Below are positions 8,409 to 16,547 of a stretch of 64,000 nt of DNA, piece by piece; within the stretch, counting starts at the first letter, position 1; every line of letters starts with the position of its first letter. Both the position numbers and the translations under genes were made by a program. Below the pieces are notes generated by a model. That model ran no database searches, had not been told where the DNA came from, and saw only the letters and a program-made list of their open reading frames with translations. Source of the stretch: Neolewinella maritima (GTDB lineage: Bacteria; Bacteroidota; Bacteroidia; Chitinophagales; Saprospiraceae); contig NZ_CAKLPZ010000004.1 in NCBI RefSeq assembly GCF_923081025.1, forward strand, positions 333,992 to 397,991, read 5' to 3'.

Positions 8409-8987
8409 TTAACCTAAGTTGCGGGTATTGACAATGCCGAATGTACGCTCGGCGTATCCCTGTAGTTGCTTGATCAGCGCAATGCGGGCGCGGCGGGTCA
8501 CGCTTTTCACGGTATTCAGTGGTAGCTCCATAGCCTCGGCGATCTCTTTTTCGGCAAAGTCGTAGAGGTCGGCCATCAGCACGATCGCCCGCTGCTTGTC
8601 GTTCAGCAGGGCCATGGCGCGCATAATAGGATCGCTGAAGTCACGGTCCAGCGCACCGGCAATGCGCAGGTCGGCGAAGCCGGCCATGGGACTGCCTTCG
8701 TCGCGGTACTGGTAGGCGCTGCGCTCGTCCAGCTCCTGCTCGCCCCGCCGCTTCCGCTTGCGGTAGTCGTTGATGAACAGGTTACGCGCCAGACAGAACA
8801 GCCAGGCGCGGCCATTGGTCCCGCTCTCGTAGTGATCCAGTTTAAGGTAGGCACGCGCATATGTCTCCTGCGTCAGGTCAGCAGCATCGCTGCCGTTGCC
8901 GGCCATGCGCAGCAGAAAGTTGTAGACCACTTGGTAGTGGACCAGGAGCTCCGCCTCAAATACGTGCTCGCGGGTCGTGCGTGCCAT
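8409..8987 (-). CDS. ECF-type RNA polymerase sigma factor
   Basis: 192 residues with the two sigma domains of the extracytoplasmic-function group. Region 2 spans about residues 14-75 and includes NFLLRMAGNGSDAADLTQET and GRAWLFCLARNLFINDYRK. Region 4 spans about 125-180 with LNDKQRAIVLMADLYDFAEKEIA and an HTH reading LNTVKSVTRRARIAL. A linker of about 45 residues separates them. A hairpin and a 75-aa gene follow on the same strand, but no classical membrane anti-sigma is adjacent. The upstream region (8988-9470) is long and gene-free and must hold its promoter. The controlled stimulus cannot be read from sequence. Confidence 0.9.
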   Translation of the reverse strand: MARTTREHVFEAELLVHYQVVYNFLLRMAGNGSDAADLTQETYARAYLKLDHYESGTNGRAWLFCLARNLFINDYRKRKRRGEQELDERSAYQYRDEGSPMAGFADLRIAGALDRDFSDPIMRAMALLNDKQRAIVLMADLYDFAEKEIAEAMELPLNTVKSVTRRARIALIKQLQGYAERTFGIVNTRNLG

Positions 8988-9470
8988 GGTTGGAAGAATT
9001 AAACAGGGGTGTGGGTACCAAATGTCGGAGCCGAAGGGAGAAGTTGCAGCTCACCTAAATATAATCTGAGCGCGCAGAATGCCTATAGGCAAGTAGGCGC
9101 ATAGCAGTCGAATGGTGAACTTCCACTAGCTTACTCACTACCTATACCGGTCCGTGTGCCTAAGCTTGTTCATGCATGTCACGGTATACCGTAGTCAGCT
9201 AACGCCAATACAGCTGTCCTAGACAAAATAGCGCCTCTTCACAGTTTTACTCATCACTTCTCTACCGGCCTTCGCCCAGATCTCGTTTGAGACGAAGCCA
9301 CGCAGAGGCTAACGAGGCTCCGCCGGCCATGGCCGACAGACGGAATGGCTGTACGGATCGTTCCGGCCCTGCGCCACTTTGCCGCTCCGGGTGAACCGGG
9401 GGATTAGGCGCGCTTAATTTCTGGTCCTTGCTGTCGTACCTTCGCGGGCGCTTCACCAAAACGTCCCGCC
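8988..9470. other. gene-free divergent intergenic region, 483 bp
   Basis: Lies between the ECF sigma gene (minus) and corA (plus), so it carries two divergent promoters. Near the corA end, GTACCTTCG about 33 bp before the ATG resembles the Bacteroidota -7 box. A 65-codon minus-strand frame (9262-9459) is open but shows no recognisable domain, and I treat it as noncoding. No tRNA, strong hairpin or repeat family was found. The 9000-9250 part looks lower in G+C than its flanks. Confidence 0.4.
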
Positions 9471-10421
9471 ATGATCAGCTACTACGCCAGCACAAACGGC
9501 CGCCTGGGACTTGTGGAGCAGCCCGGCCCCGATACCTGGATCCACCTCTGCCCCCCCTTCGCCGCCGATGAGCTCTCCGGCATGGCGGAGCGCTACGAGC
9601 TACCGATCGACTTTCTCACCGACCCCCTAGACATCGACGAACGCTCGCGCTACGAACGCGAAGACGATGCTCGCCTGATCGTCATCAACACCCCCGTTCT
9701 CAGTCAGGTAGAAACCGAGAACGACAGCATTTACATCACGGTCCCCATCGGTATCATCCTGACCCCCGAGGCCCTGATCACCATTACGTCTACCGACGAT
9801 CACCCGGTCCTGCAGCTCTTTATCGACAACAAGGTGCGCAACGTCAATCCGGCGCGCCGCAGTCAGTTCGTGCTCCGCATTTTCGAGCACACCGTATACC
9901 GTTTCCTTACCTGCCTCAAGCGCCTCAACGTACGTCGCAACCTGATCGAGCAGGAGCTCTACGACAGCAGCCGCAACCGCGAGCTCAAGCAACTGCTGAG
10001 TATAGAAAAGTCGCTGGTTTACTTCATCAACGCCCTCAACGGCAACGAGCTTCTGAAGATGAAGATGAAGCGCGCCGACTTCCTCGGCATCCGCCAGGAC
10101 GAGGACCTCTGGGACCTCTTCGAAGACATCATCATCGACAACGGTCAGGCCCTCGAGATGGCCAATATCTACACCAATATCCTCAACGGCACCATGGACG
10201 CCTACGGTTCCATCATCTCCAACAACCTCAATATCACCATCCAGCGGCTCACGCTCATCACCATCGTGCTTACCGTACCCATGGTCATCGCCAGCTTCTA
10301 CGGCATGAACGTACCCATGCCCCTCCAGGAAAAGAACTACATCTTCATCCTGATCCTGCTACTATCGATCGTACTTAGCGCTGGAGTCATTTACTACTTT
10401 CGCCGCAAGCGATTGTTTTAG
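9471..10421 (+). CDS. corA: CorA family magnesium/divalent cation transporter
   Basis: 316 residues. A large acidic N-terminal cytosolic domain (about 1-245, including DFLTDPLDIDERSRYE) and a long stalk helix are followed by two C-terminal membrane helices (about 255-278 and 288-312). The signature GMN sits between them (SFYGMNVPMP, near residue 282). The tail ends in basic residues (FRRKRLF). CorA proteins form pentameric channels for Mg2+ and sometimes Co2+/Ni2+. The stop codon TAG lies directly against a cluster of mini-hairpin repeats, which probably forms the 3' end of the transcript. Confidence 0.93.
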   Translation: MISYYASTNGRLGLVEQPGPDTWIHLCPPFAADELSGMAERYELPIDFLTDPLDIDERSRYEREDDARLIVINTPVLSQVETENDSIYITVPIGIILTPEALITITSTDDHPVLQLFIDNKVRNVNPARRSQFVLRIFEHTVYRFLTCLKRLNVRRNLIEQELYDSSRNRELKQLLSIEKSLVYFINALNGNELLKMKMKRADFLGIRQDEDLWDLFEDIIIDNGQALEMANIYTNILNGTMDAYGSIISNNLNITIQRLTLITIVLTVPMVIASFYGMNVPMPLQEKNYIFILILLLSIVLSAGVIYYFRRKRLF

Positions 10422-10425
10422 GGGA

Positions 10426-10730
10426 TTAGGTCGCCTTCGGCTTGTTAGATCGCCTGTCGGCTCGTTAGACCCTTCGGGGTAGACCGCCTATCGGCTCGTT
10501 AGACCCTTTGGGGTAGACCGCTTCGCGGGTAGAGGGCCTAACGAGCGAAGCGATCTAATGAGCCGAAGGCGATCTACCTGCGAAGCAGTCTAACCCGCGA
10601 AGCGGTCTAACGAGCGAAGCGATCTACCCGCGAAGCGGTCTAACGAGCCGAAGGCGATCCACCCGCGAAGCGGTCTAACGAGCCGAAGGCGATCCACCCG
10701 CGAAGCGGTCTAACGAGCGAAGCGATCTAA
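10426..10730. repeat. bipartite mini-hairpin repeat cluster (copy 1)
   Basis: About 305 bp made almost wholly of 15-20 bp units with a GC-rich stem and a TTC or GAA triloop, joined by short TAGA/TCTAA linkers. Unit types include CGCGAAGCGGTCTAA, CGAGCCGAAGGCGATCYACC and TAGACCCTTCGGGGT. The left part (to about 10530) reads in one orientation and the right part (from about 10538) in the reverse complement, so the whole can also fold as one long hairpin. A 35-bp composite is exactly duplicated in tandem (10629-10663, 10664-10698). It fills the space between corA and fabH. A related cluster lies at 36780-36929. Confidence 0.9.
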
Positions 10731-10768
10731 TTCCTACCTTTACGCCTTTAGCGCTAAACCTCCGATAC

Positions 10769-11851
10769 ATGCCACACTCCACCATAACCGGTATAGGTCA
10801 TTACGTACCCAAGAACATTGTCACGAACCAGGACCTGACCGAAGTAATGGAAACCAGTGATGCATGGATCCGCGAACGCACGGGTATCGAGGAGCGGCGC
10901 TACATTGATCGCACGAAGGAGACCACCACCACCCTAGCCGTAGAAGCCTCGCTGAAGGCCATCGCGGATGCGGGCATCGACAAGCAGGACATCGACTTCA
11001 TCATCTTCGCTACCCTGAGCCCGGACTATTACTTCCCCGGCTCCGGCGTACTGCTGCAGCGGGAACTCGGGATCAGCGGTACCGAAATTGCCGCCCTCGA
11101 TATTCGGGCGCAGTGCTCGGGCTTCATTTACGGACTCAGCACCGCCGATCAGTTCATCAAGTCGGGCATGTACAAGAAGATCCTGCTGGTGGGTGCCGAG
11201 GTGCACAGCGTGGGACTGGACTTCAGTACCCGGGGCCGCAACGTCAGCGTGATCTTTGGCGATGGCGCAGGTGCGGTGATCATCGAACCTACGGAGGATA
11301 AGGACGTCGCCGTGCTCTCAACCAAAATGCACAGCGACGGCACCTACGCCGAGAAACTAAGCTATATGTACCCCGGTGCCCACGGGGGCTACTTCCTGGA
11401 GAAGTACGCTATGGAAGGCTTCGGTGTGGATTACGATCTGGAGAATAACAAGTACGGTGGTGTATTCTGGAACCAGGATATGCTGGATAAAGCCCGTGTA
11501 TTTCCCCACATGGAAGGACAGGCCGTCTTCAAGATGGCTGTGCGTAAGTTCCCCGAGGTGATCATGGAGACACTTACGGACGCCGGTCTAGGCATCGAGG
11601 ACCTCGACATGCTCATCCCCCACCAGGCCAACCTGCGAATCAATCAGTTCGTCGCCAATACGATGGGCCTGCGGGACGACCAGGTGTACAACAACATCAT
11701 GCGCTACGGCAACACCACGGCGGCCTCCATCCCCCTGGCGCTGTCCGAGGCGCGCGATGAGGGGAAGATCAAAAAGGGCGATCTGGTCACCCTGGCTTCC
11801 TTCGGCGCCGGCTTTACCTGGGCGGCGGCCGTGCTGCGCTGGGGTAAGTAA
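10769..11851 (+). CDS. fabH: 3-oxoacyl-ACP synthase III (KAS III)
   Basis: 360 residues with the FabH catalytic triad: Cys116 (RAQCSGFIYGL), His285 (IPHQANLRI) and Asn315 (YGNTTAASIP). It catalyses the first condensation of fatty acid synthesis, from acetyl- or branched acyl-CoA with malonyl-ACP. It is about 35 residues longer than E. coli FabH because of an insert near residues 200-245 (GAHGGYFLEKYAMEGFG and following). I recall similar inserts in one of the paralogous Bacteroidota KAS III forms, so it may use a different acyl primer. The gene is monocistronic, with TACCTTTA at 10735 as a possible -7 box just after the repeat cluster. Confidence 0.92.
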   Translation: MPHSTITGIGHYVPKNIVTNQDLTEVMETSDAWIRERTGIEERRYIDRTKETTTTLAVEASLKAIADAGIDKQDIDFIIFATLSPDYYFPGSGVLLQRELGISGTEIAALDIRAQCSGFIYGLSTADQFIKSGMYKKILLVGAEVHSVGLDFSTRGRNVSVIFGDGAGAVIIEPTEDKDVAVLSTKMHSDGTYAEKLSYMYPGAHGGYFLEKYAMEGFGVDYDLENNKYGGVFWNQDMLDKARVFPHMEGQAVFKMAVRKFPEVIMETLTDAGLGIEDLDMLIPHQANLRINQFVANTMGLRDDQVYNNIMRYGNTTAASIPLALSEARDEGKIKKGDLVTLASFGAGFTWAAAVLRWGK

Positions 11852-11857
11852 GCCGTG

Positions 11858-13165
11858 TTACAGCACCTCCGCCACGGTGAAGATGCTGCCCCCCACGAAG
11901 ACAATATCCTTGCTTCCTGCTGCCCGTACCGCGGCCTGATAACCTTTCTGGACTGAACCATACACCTCGCCTATCAGCCGATACTCTGCTGCGGTAGCCG
12001 CCAGTTCGTCTGCCACCAGCCCCCGCAGTATATCCGCCTTAACGAAGTAGTAGCTGGCATTCGCCGGGAACAGCGGTAGGATATGGTGCAAGTCCTTGTC
12101 GCTAACTACGCCCAATACGAAGTGCTGATGCCCCTTGCGCAGTGCATTCTGCTCATTGAGTAGTGCGATGACCGGACCGAGGCCCTCTCCATTGTGCGCA
12201 CTATCGGCAATAACCAGCGGACTGGAGCGCAGCACCTGCCAGCGGCCGATGTAGTAAGTCAGTTCGTGCAGGCTGCCCCAGGCCCGGCGTACGGCCCTGG
12301 GGTCGAGCGCGAGGTGACCGCCGCGGTCCAGCTCCAGTAGCGCGGCAATGGCCGTGCGGTGGTTTTCTGCCACGTAGGGCCCATCGACCGATACAGCAAT
12401 AGGAAACTCCAGGGGGGGAATAGCCTCATCGGCAAAGAGGTGCTGCCGGGTGTAGTCATCCTCCCGCGTGTAATTGGCACGGATTCCGTACACCTGATCG
12501 GCGAAGGTGATGGATGCTCCCATAGCCTTGGCCTTCCTACGAAACACCGGCTCGGTTTCCGACTGGGTAAGCCCGATGACCACCGGCCGGTCGGCCTTGA
12601 TAATACCAGCCTTTTCCTCCGCGATCAGGGGAAGCGTATCGCCCAGAAACTGCATGTGGTCGTAGCCGATGTTGGTGATGACGCTGAGTACCGGATCGAC
12701 TACATTGGTGCTGTCGAGCCGGCCGCCGAGTCCCACCTCCAGGACTACCCACTGCACCTGCGACCGCGCAAAATGAACCAACGCCATAGCTACCGTGATC
12801 TCGAAGAAGCTGGGCTTGATCCGCTCGATCGCCAGCTGCATGCGCTGCACGAACGCAACCACCTCCTCCTCAGCGATGAAGGTGCCGTTGATCTTGATGC
12901 GCTCCCGAAAGTCCTTGTAGTGGGGGCTGGTGTAGAGCCCTACCCGGTGGCCGTGGGCCTGGAGAGCGGCTGCCAGCAGGTGACTTACCGTGCCCTTACC
13001 GTTCGTCCCTCCTACGTGGATAAAGCGAAGCTGTTGCTCCGGATGGTCCAGCTCATCGAGCAGCAGTTGGATGTTGGTCAGATCCTTCTTCATTGCGGTG
13101 TCGCCCTGCCGCTGGTACATGGGTAGGCGCGTGAAGAGGTAGTCCAGGGTGTCCGAGTAGTTCAT
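11858..13165 (-). CDS. folC: bifunctional folylpolyglutamate synthase/dihydrofolate synthase
   Basis: 435 residues. It adds glutamate to folates and to dihydropteroate, using ATP. The Mur-ligase type P-loop is GGTNGKGTVSHLL near residue 52. The folate-region motifs GLYTSPHYKDFRERI and VVLEVGLGGRLDSTNVV follow, then the Mg-binding SVITNIGYDHMQFLG. The C-terminal domain contains VIADSAHNGEGL, and the D-x-A-H-N motif is intact. The start is placed at 13165 (MNYSDTLDYLFTRLP), the normal FolC N-terminus; the frame continues upstream but would run through the divergent TPR gene. It converges with fabH with a 6-bp gap. Confidence 0.94.
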   Translation of the reverse strand: MNYSDTLDYLFTRLPMYQRQGDTAMKKDLTNIQLLLDELDHPEQQLRFIHVGGTNGKGTVSHLLAAALQAHGHRVGLYTSPHYKDFRERIKINGTFIAEEEVVAFVQRMQLAIERIKPSFFEITVAMALVHFARSQVQWVVLEVGLGGRLDSTNVVDPVLSVITNIGYDHMQFLGDTLPLIAEEKAGIIKADRPVVIGLTQSETEPVFRRKAKAMGASITFADQVYGIRANYTREDDYTRQHLFADEAIPPLEFPIAVSVDGPYVAENHRTAIAALLELDRGGHLALDPRAVRRAWGSLHELTYYIGRWQVLRSSPLVIADSAHNGEGLGPVIALLNEQNALRKGHQHFVLGVVSDKDLHHILPLFPANASYYFVKADILRGLVADELAATAAEYRLIGEVYGSVQKGYQAAVRAAGSKDIVFVGGSIFTVAEVL

Positions 13166-13184
13166 AAGGTGATACCTTGGCGGT

Positions 13185-13511
13185 ATGAGTAGAAAGGAGC
13201 AGATCGTGGCGATGCTGGAAAGTGCCCCAAAGGACGCGTTTTTGCGCTTTGCACTAGCCAAGGAGTGGGAGGGCGAGGGAAATGATGTAGCAGCCCTGCA
13301 TATCTACCGCAGTCTGGTCAACGACCAGCCGGAGTACGTAGGTACCTACTACCACCTGGGCAAGACGCTGGAACGCATGGACCGGCCGCAGGAAGCCTGG
13401 ACGGCCTACAGCAAGGGTATTGCGATCACCAAGAAACTAGGCGAACAGCACGCGATGCGCGAACTGGCCGGCGCGCGGATGGAGCTGGGGGATGAGGAAG
13501 ACTTCGAATAA
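13185..13511 (+). CDS. small TPR-repeat protein
   Basis: 108 residues forming two to three tetratricopeptide helix pairs: LRFALAKEWEGEGNDVAALH, then GTYYHLGKTLERMDRPQEAW followed by AYSKGIAITKKLGEQ. There is no signal peptide, so it is predicted cytosolic and acts in protein-protein contact. The N-terminus MSRKEQIVAMLESAPKDAFL is shared with short TPR proteins I have seen in the phylum. It is divergent from folC with a 19-bp gap between starts. The partner is unknown. Confidence 0.8.
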   Translation: MSRKEQIVAMLESAPKDAFLRFALAKEWEGEGNDVAALHIYRSLVNDQPEYVGTYYHLGKTLERMDRPQEAWTAYSKGIAITKKLGEQHAMRELAGARMELGDEEDFE

Positions 13512-13517
13512 AGTGGC

Positions 13518-13913
13518 TTAAAGTCGGTACTTGGCCGCTACGGTGAGGCGTGCGGCAGACTCGCTGTGGGAGATCAGGTAGCCGTCCGTGCGCCCGTCCT
13601 GCAGGGGCCGGTAGGGCGCGATGCGGTTGGTGGGTAGCGCGGTACTGCCGAGCAGGGGGTCTTCTACGGACTGTGCGCGCTGCGCCAGGGGGTCGGGCAC
13701 TTTAGGTTCGGGCAGCGCCAGCAGCACGGCATAGCCAGCTACGAGGAGTACGACCGCGGCGATCATCCAGGGGCGGATGCCAAGCATGCGGCCACGACGA
13801 GCGCGGCCGTCCAGACGCTGCTCGATGCGGTCCCAGTTGGCGGGATTGGGCCGGCGGCGCAGGCCCCGGGCGGTACGGCGGAACTGACGGTCGAAGGTAT
13901 CGGGACTGGACAT
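13518..13913 (-). CDS. putative membrane anti-sigma-like protein
   Basis: 131 residues, 13 bp downstream of an ECF sigma gene on the same strand. The N-terminal half is cytosolic and very basic (RQFRRTARGLRRRPNPANWD) with a helix DRIEQRL of the type seen at the start of Bacteroidota anti-sigma-like proteins. One membrane helix lies at about residues 49-66 (PWMIAAVVLLVAGYAVLLAL). A short extracytoplasmic tail of about 60 residues follows. There is no zinc motif. Position and topology suggest it tethers or inhibits the sigma factor; this is inference. Confidence 0.65.
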   Translation of the reverse strand: MSSPDTFDRQFRRTARGLRRRPNPANWDRIEQRLDGRARRGRMLGIRPWMIAAVVLLVAGYAVLLALPEPKVPDPLAQRAQSVEDPLLGSTALPTNRIAPYRPLQDGRTDGYLISHSESAARLTVAAKYRL

Positions 13914-13926
13914 GGTGAGGGTAGGG

Positions 13927-14472
13927 TTAGCGGGCGGGGTAGCCCAGTTTTTCGAGTTGTTCGCGCAGACGCTTTTTGGCGAGAATGAGTTGTGACTTAC
14001 TGGTGTTGATGCTGATCTGAAGGAGTTCGGCGATCTCCCGGTGCTTGTAGCCTTCGATCACGTAGAGGTTGAACACGGTACGGTAGCCGGTGGGAAGCCC
14101 GTCGAGCAGTTTGAGAATGTCCCGCTCGGCCAGTCGTTCGGCGGCCACGGCCGGGATCGAGTAGTGGCTGGGATTCACCTCCGTGAGCTCGGCGGCCTGC
14201 TTGAGTGCGTGTTTCTTGCGCAGTAACATCAGGGCTTCGTTCACTACGATGCGGCGGATCCAGCCCTCGAAGCTGCCCGCATCCTTGAAGGTGTCGATCT
14301 TGTCGAATACCCGAAAGAAGGCGGACACCAGCACGTCATCTACATCGGCTTCCCGGCGGCAGTAGCGGCGGGCCACCGCGCCCATCAGTGGAGCATACTG
14401 CGTGTAGACCGCGCGCTGGGCCCGTCGGTCATTCGCTCTGCAGCCGCTGATGAGTTCCTGCTCCGTGGTCAA
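13927..14472 (-). CDS. ECF-type RNA polymerase sigma factor
   Basis: 181 residues. Sigma region 2 spans about residues 20-90 (YTQYAPLMGAVARRYCRREA, DVDDVLVSAFFRVFDKIDTF, GSFEGWIRRIVVNEALM). Region 4 is near 120-175, with LDGLPTGYRTVFNLYVIEG, YKHREIAELLQISINTSKSQ and LILAKKRLREQL. The Asp/Asn-rich loop and the HREIAELL helix are typical of the large Bacteroidota ECF group. A membrane anti-sigma-like gene follows 13 bp downstream. lipB lies 22 bp upstream on the same strand and may be co-transcribed. Confidence 0.92.
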   Translation of the reverse strand: MTTEQELISGCRANDRRAQRAVYTQYAPLMGAVARRYCRREADVDDVLVSAFFRVFDKIDTFKDAGSFEGWIRRIVVNEALMLLRKKHALKQAAELTEVNPSHYSIPAVAAERLAERDILKLLDGLPTGYRTVFNLYVIEGYKHREIAELLQISINTSKSQLILAKKRLREQLEKLGYPAR

Positions 14473-14494
14473 AGGGGTTACTAATTAAGTACGG

Positions 14495-15229
14495 CTATAG
14501 GATGCCCGGGCGGTGGGTTTTGGTGGGCGTGAAGTCAAACACCTCCGCGAAGTGGTGCTCCATGCGGGGCAGCACCTCGTCCAGCTCCAGGGGCCGGCCC
14601 AGTTCTACGCTCATGCTGGTCACCGAACGGTCGGCATCGGCGATCCCGCAGGGCACGATGTGATTAAAGTGCGTCAGGTTGGGGCGTACGTTCAGCGCCA
14701 GTCCGTGCATAGTGGTCCAGCGGCTCAGGTGCACCCCGATGGCGCAGATCTTGCGGCGCGGCTGGCGGCGGGCCGGGTGGCCGGCCAGCCAGACGCCGGT
14801 GAAGCCCGCATCGCGCTCGCCCTGTAGCCCGAAGTCGGTGAGGGTGCGAATGACCACTTCCTCCAGGCTGCGTACATAGCGGTGCACGTCGTTGAAAAAC
14901 TCATCGAGGTCGAAGATGGGATAGGCCACTAGTTGGCCCGGACCGTGGTAGGTGATGTCGCCGCCGCGGTTGATCTTTAAAAAGGTAAAGCCCTGCTCCC
15001 GCAGTTCCTCCGCGCTCAGTAGCAGGTGGTCTACGCTGCCTGATTTGCCCAGGGTGAAGACCGGCGGATGCTCTACGAAGAGCAAATGGTGGTACTGGGC
15101 CAGGCTGGGCTGGTTGCGACGGGCCAGCTTACGGTCGACGACCTCCTGGTGCAAGCGCTTCTGCAGATCCCAGGCCTGCTGGTAGTCGAGGTGGCCGAGA
15201 TGGTGGTGGTGAACGCGGGGTATAGCCAT
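14495..15229 (-). CDS. lipB: lipoyl(octanoyl) transferase
   Basis: 244 residues. It moves octanoate from acyl-carrier protein to lipoyl domains of 2-oxoacid dehydrogenases and GcvH. Catalytic residues are visible: Cys194 in IVPCGIADADRSVTSM and Lys160 in KICAIGVHLSRWTTMHG. The substrate-binding motif is RGGDITYHGPGQLVAYPIFD near residue 88. The N-terminus carries a His-rich stretch (RVHHHHLGHLDYQQAW), which is natural for this family in the phylum. It sits 8 bp after the HxlR gene on the same strand. Confidence 0.95.
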   Translation of the reverse strand: MAIPRVHHHHLGHLDYQQAWDLQKRLHQEVVDRKLARRNQPSLAQYHHLLFVEHPPVFTLGKSGSVDHLLLSAEELREQGFTFLKINRGGDITYHGPGQLVAYPIFDLDEFFNDVHRYVRSLEEVVIRTLTDFGLQGERDAGFTGVWLAGHPARRQPRRKICAIGVHLSRWTTMHGLALNVRPNLTHFNHIVPCGIADADRSVTSMSVELGRPLELDEVLPRMEHHFAEVFDFTPTKTHRPGIL

Positions 15230-15237
15230 CTGTATCG

Positions 15238-15606
15238 TTAGTGTTGGATGGAGCGTTCGCGGTGGACTGCCCCCCAGCTAGCCATGGCGGAGAGTAGGGG
15301 CTGCAGCGTTTGCCCATAGTCCGTGAGTCGGTATTCCACCCTGGGAGGTACTTCGGCATATACCCGGCGATCCACCAGTCCATCGGCCTGTAATTCCCGC
15401 AGCTGAGCCGTCAACATCTTCTGGGTGATCCCGGTGATCAGTCCGCGCAACTCTCCGAACCGCAGCACGTGATCTCGCTGAAGCACATACAGAATAGCCG
15501 GCTTCCACTTGCCTCCGATCACCTTAAGACTGGTGATAACGGGACAGTCACCGTGACTTATTTTAGTTTCTGTTGTATTTCTCATTGGCGTATCTCGCTG
15601 ATTCAC
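15238..15606 (-). CDS. HxlR family transcriptional regulator
   Basis: 122 residues with the winged-helix HxlR fold: CPVITSLKVIGGKWKPAILY near residue 21, LRFGELRGLITGITQKML, then the recognition region LRELQADGLVDRRVYAEVPP and the wing RVEYRLTDYG. The single Cys21 at the start of the domain is where redox-sensing HxlR members (HypR, YodB type) carry their reactive Cys. The start may be ATG 15606 or the in-frame ATG at 15585. An 11-bp inverted repeat in the divergent intergenic region is the likely operator for itself and the neighbouring oxidoreductase. Confidence 0.9.
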   Translation of the reverse strand: MNQRDTPMRNTTETKISHGDCPVITSLKVIGGKWKPAILYVLQRDHVLRFGELRGLITGITQKMLTAQLRELQADGLVDRRVYAEVPPRVEYRLTDYGQTLQPLLSAMASWGAVHRERSIQH

Positions 15607-15622
15607 AGCGAAGGTATATAAA

Positions 15623-15653
15623 AAGTACGTACCCTACTTTTTGGTACCTACTT
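15623..15653. promoter_or_regulatory. inverted-repeat operator for HxlR
   Basis: AAGTACGTACC (15623-15633) and GGTACCTACTT (15643-15653) form 11-bp arms with one mismatch around a 9-base spacer. The site lies 17 bp before the HxlR start and 52 bp before the NmrA-like gene. GTAC half sites with this spacing are typical of HxlR binding sites. Confidence 0.7.
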
Positions 15654-15704
15654 GCGAAAAGAAACTATTGCAGTCACCTTTGGGACTCACCAGTTCAACC
15701 CAGC

Positions 15705-16529
15705 ATGCAGAAAATATTTGTCACCGGAGCAAACGGTACCGTAGGCCGTGAGGTAGTAGCCGCCCTGAAGAACCTATCGGACATCAGTGTGACTGCCGCC
15801 AGTCGGTCGTCCGCTACCCCCTTCGATTATGCGGACGCAACTACTTTTTCCGCGGCCGACGGCCACGATGCCGTGTTCCTCCTTGCCCCTCCCCTGGACC
15901 CCACGGCGCATCAGCTTGTAACCCCCTTCCTGGACTACCTGATCGCTCACGGAAATCCACGCATCACCTACCTCAGTGCGTATGGCATGCAAACGCTGCC
16001 CGCCCTCCCCGTGCATCAACTTCTAGAGGCCCGTCTGCACCAGCTGCAGTCCGCGCGTAGTGCCAGAATTACTATTCTGCGCCCCACCTTCTTTGCCAGC
16101 AATTTTGCGCAGTACGAACGCGACAACATCGAACAGCGAAACATGATCTTCAATCCCGCAGGTACGGGCGCTACGGCATTCGTCGATCCGAAAGACATCG
16201 GGCGGGTAGCAGCCCTCACCCTCACTGAGGATAAGCATGCAGGGCAGATGTATACCCTGACCGGGCCGCGGACCTATACGATGGAGCAGGTAGCCACCGT
16301 GTTATCCAGCCAGCTCAGCCGGCCGATCATCTATCCCGCGCCATCGGATGAGCAGTATCGTACCGCACTAGCGCAGGCGGGTGCCCCAGCCTTTGTGGCC
16401 GATTACATGATCGCCGTCTACGGGCTGATCCGCCAGAAGAAAGTAAACCACGTGAGCACCGACGTTGAACGCTTGACCGGGCAGCAGCCGACGGACCTGT
16501 CCGTGGTGATCCAGCGCGATTTTAGCTGA
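15705..16529 (+). CDS. NmrA-like NAD(P)-binding oxidoreductase
   Basis: 274 residues. The start is placed at ATG 15705, where the Rossmann fold begins at once: MQKIFVTGANGTVGREVVAAL, with a GxxGxxG loop. It belongs to the atypical short-chain reductase (NmrA/SDR-a) group. The segments DAVFLLAPPLDPTAHQ, ITYLSAYGMQTLP and the C-terminal TDVERLTGQQPTDLSVVIQ are standard for QOR2-like or NmrA members, which reduce quinones or sense NADP. It is divergent from an HxlR regulator across a palindromic site, so induction by reactive electrophiles or quinones is plausible. The longer open frame upstream runs through the operator and is rejected. Confidence 0.88.
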   Translation: MQKIFVTGANGTVGREVVAALKNLSDISVTAASRSSATPFDYADATTFSAADGHDAVFLLAPPLDPTAHQLVTPFLDYLIAHGNPRITYLSAYGMQTLPALPVHQLLEARLHQLQSARSARITILRPTFFASNFAQYERDNIEQRNMIFNPAGTGATAFVDPKDIGRVAALTLTEDKHAGQMYTLTGPRTYTMEQVATVLSSQLSRPIIYPAPSDEQYRTALAQAGAPAFVADYMIAVYGLIRQKKVNHVSTDVERLTGQQPTDLSVVIQRDFS

Positions 16530-16547
16530 TCTGAACCTGCCCCCTAG

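Noticed and set aside
9262..9459. 65-codon minus-strand frame in the corA upstream region
   Set aside because: No homology pattern, no promoter or domain seen, and composition like noncoding DNA.
10426..10730. Possible CRISPR array
   Set aside because: Units directly abut, vary in sequence, flip orientation in the middle and have no unique spacers; no cas gene is near.
12359..13126. 255-codon open frame antisense to folC
   Set aside because: folC has intact motifs along its full length; the antisense frame shows no domain and reflects GC-rich codon bias.
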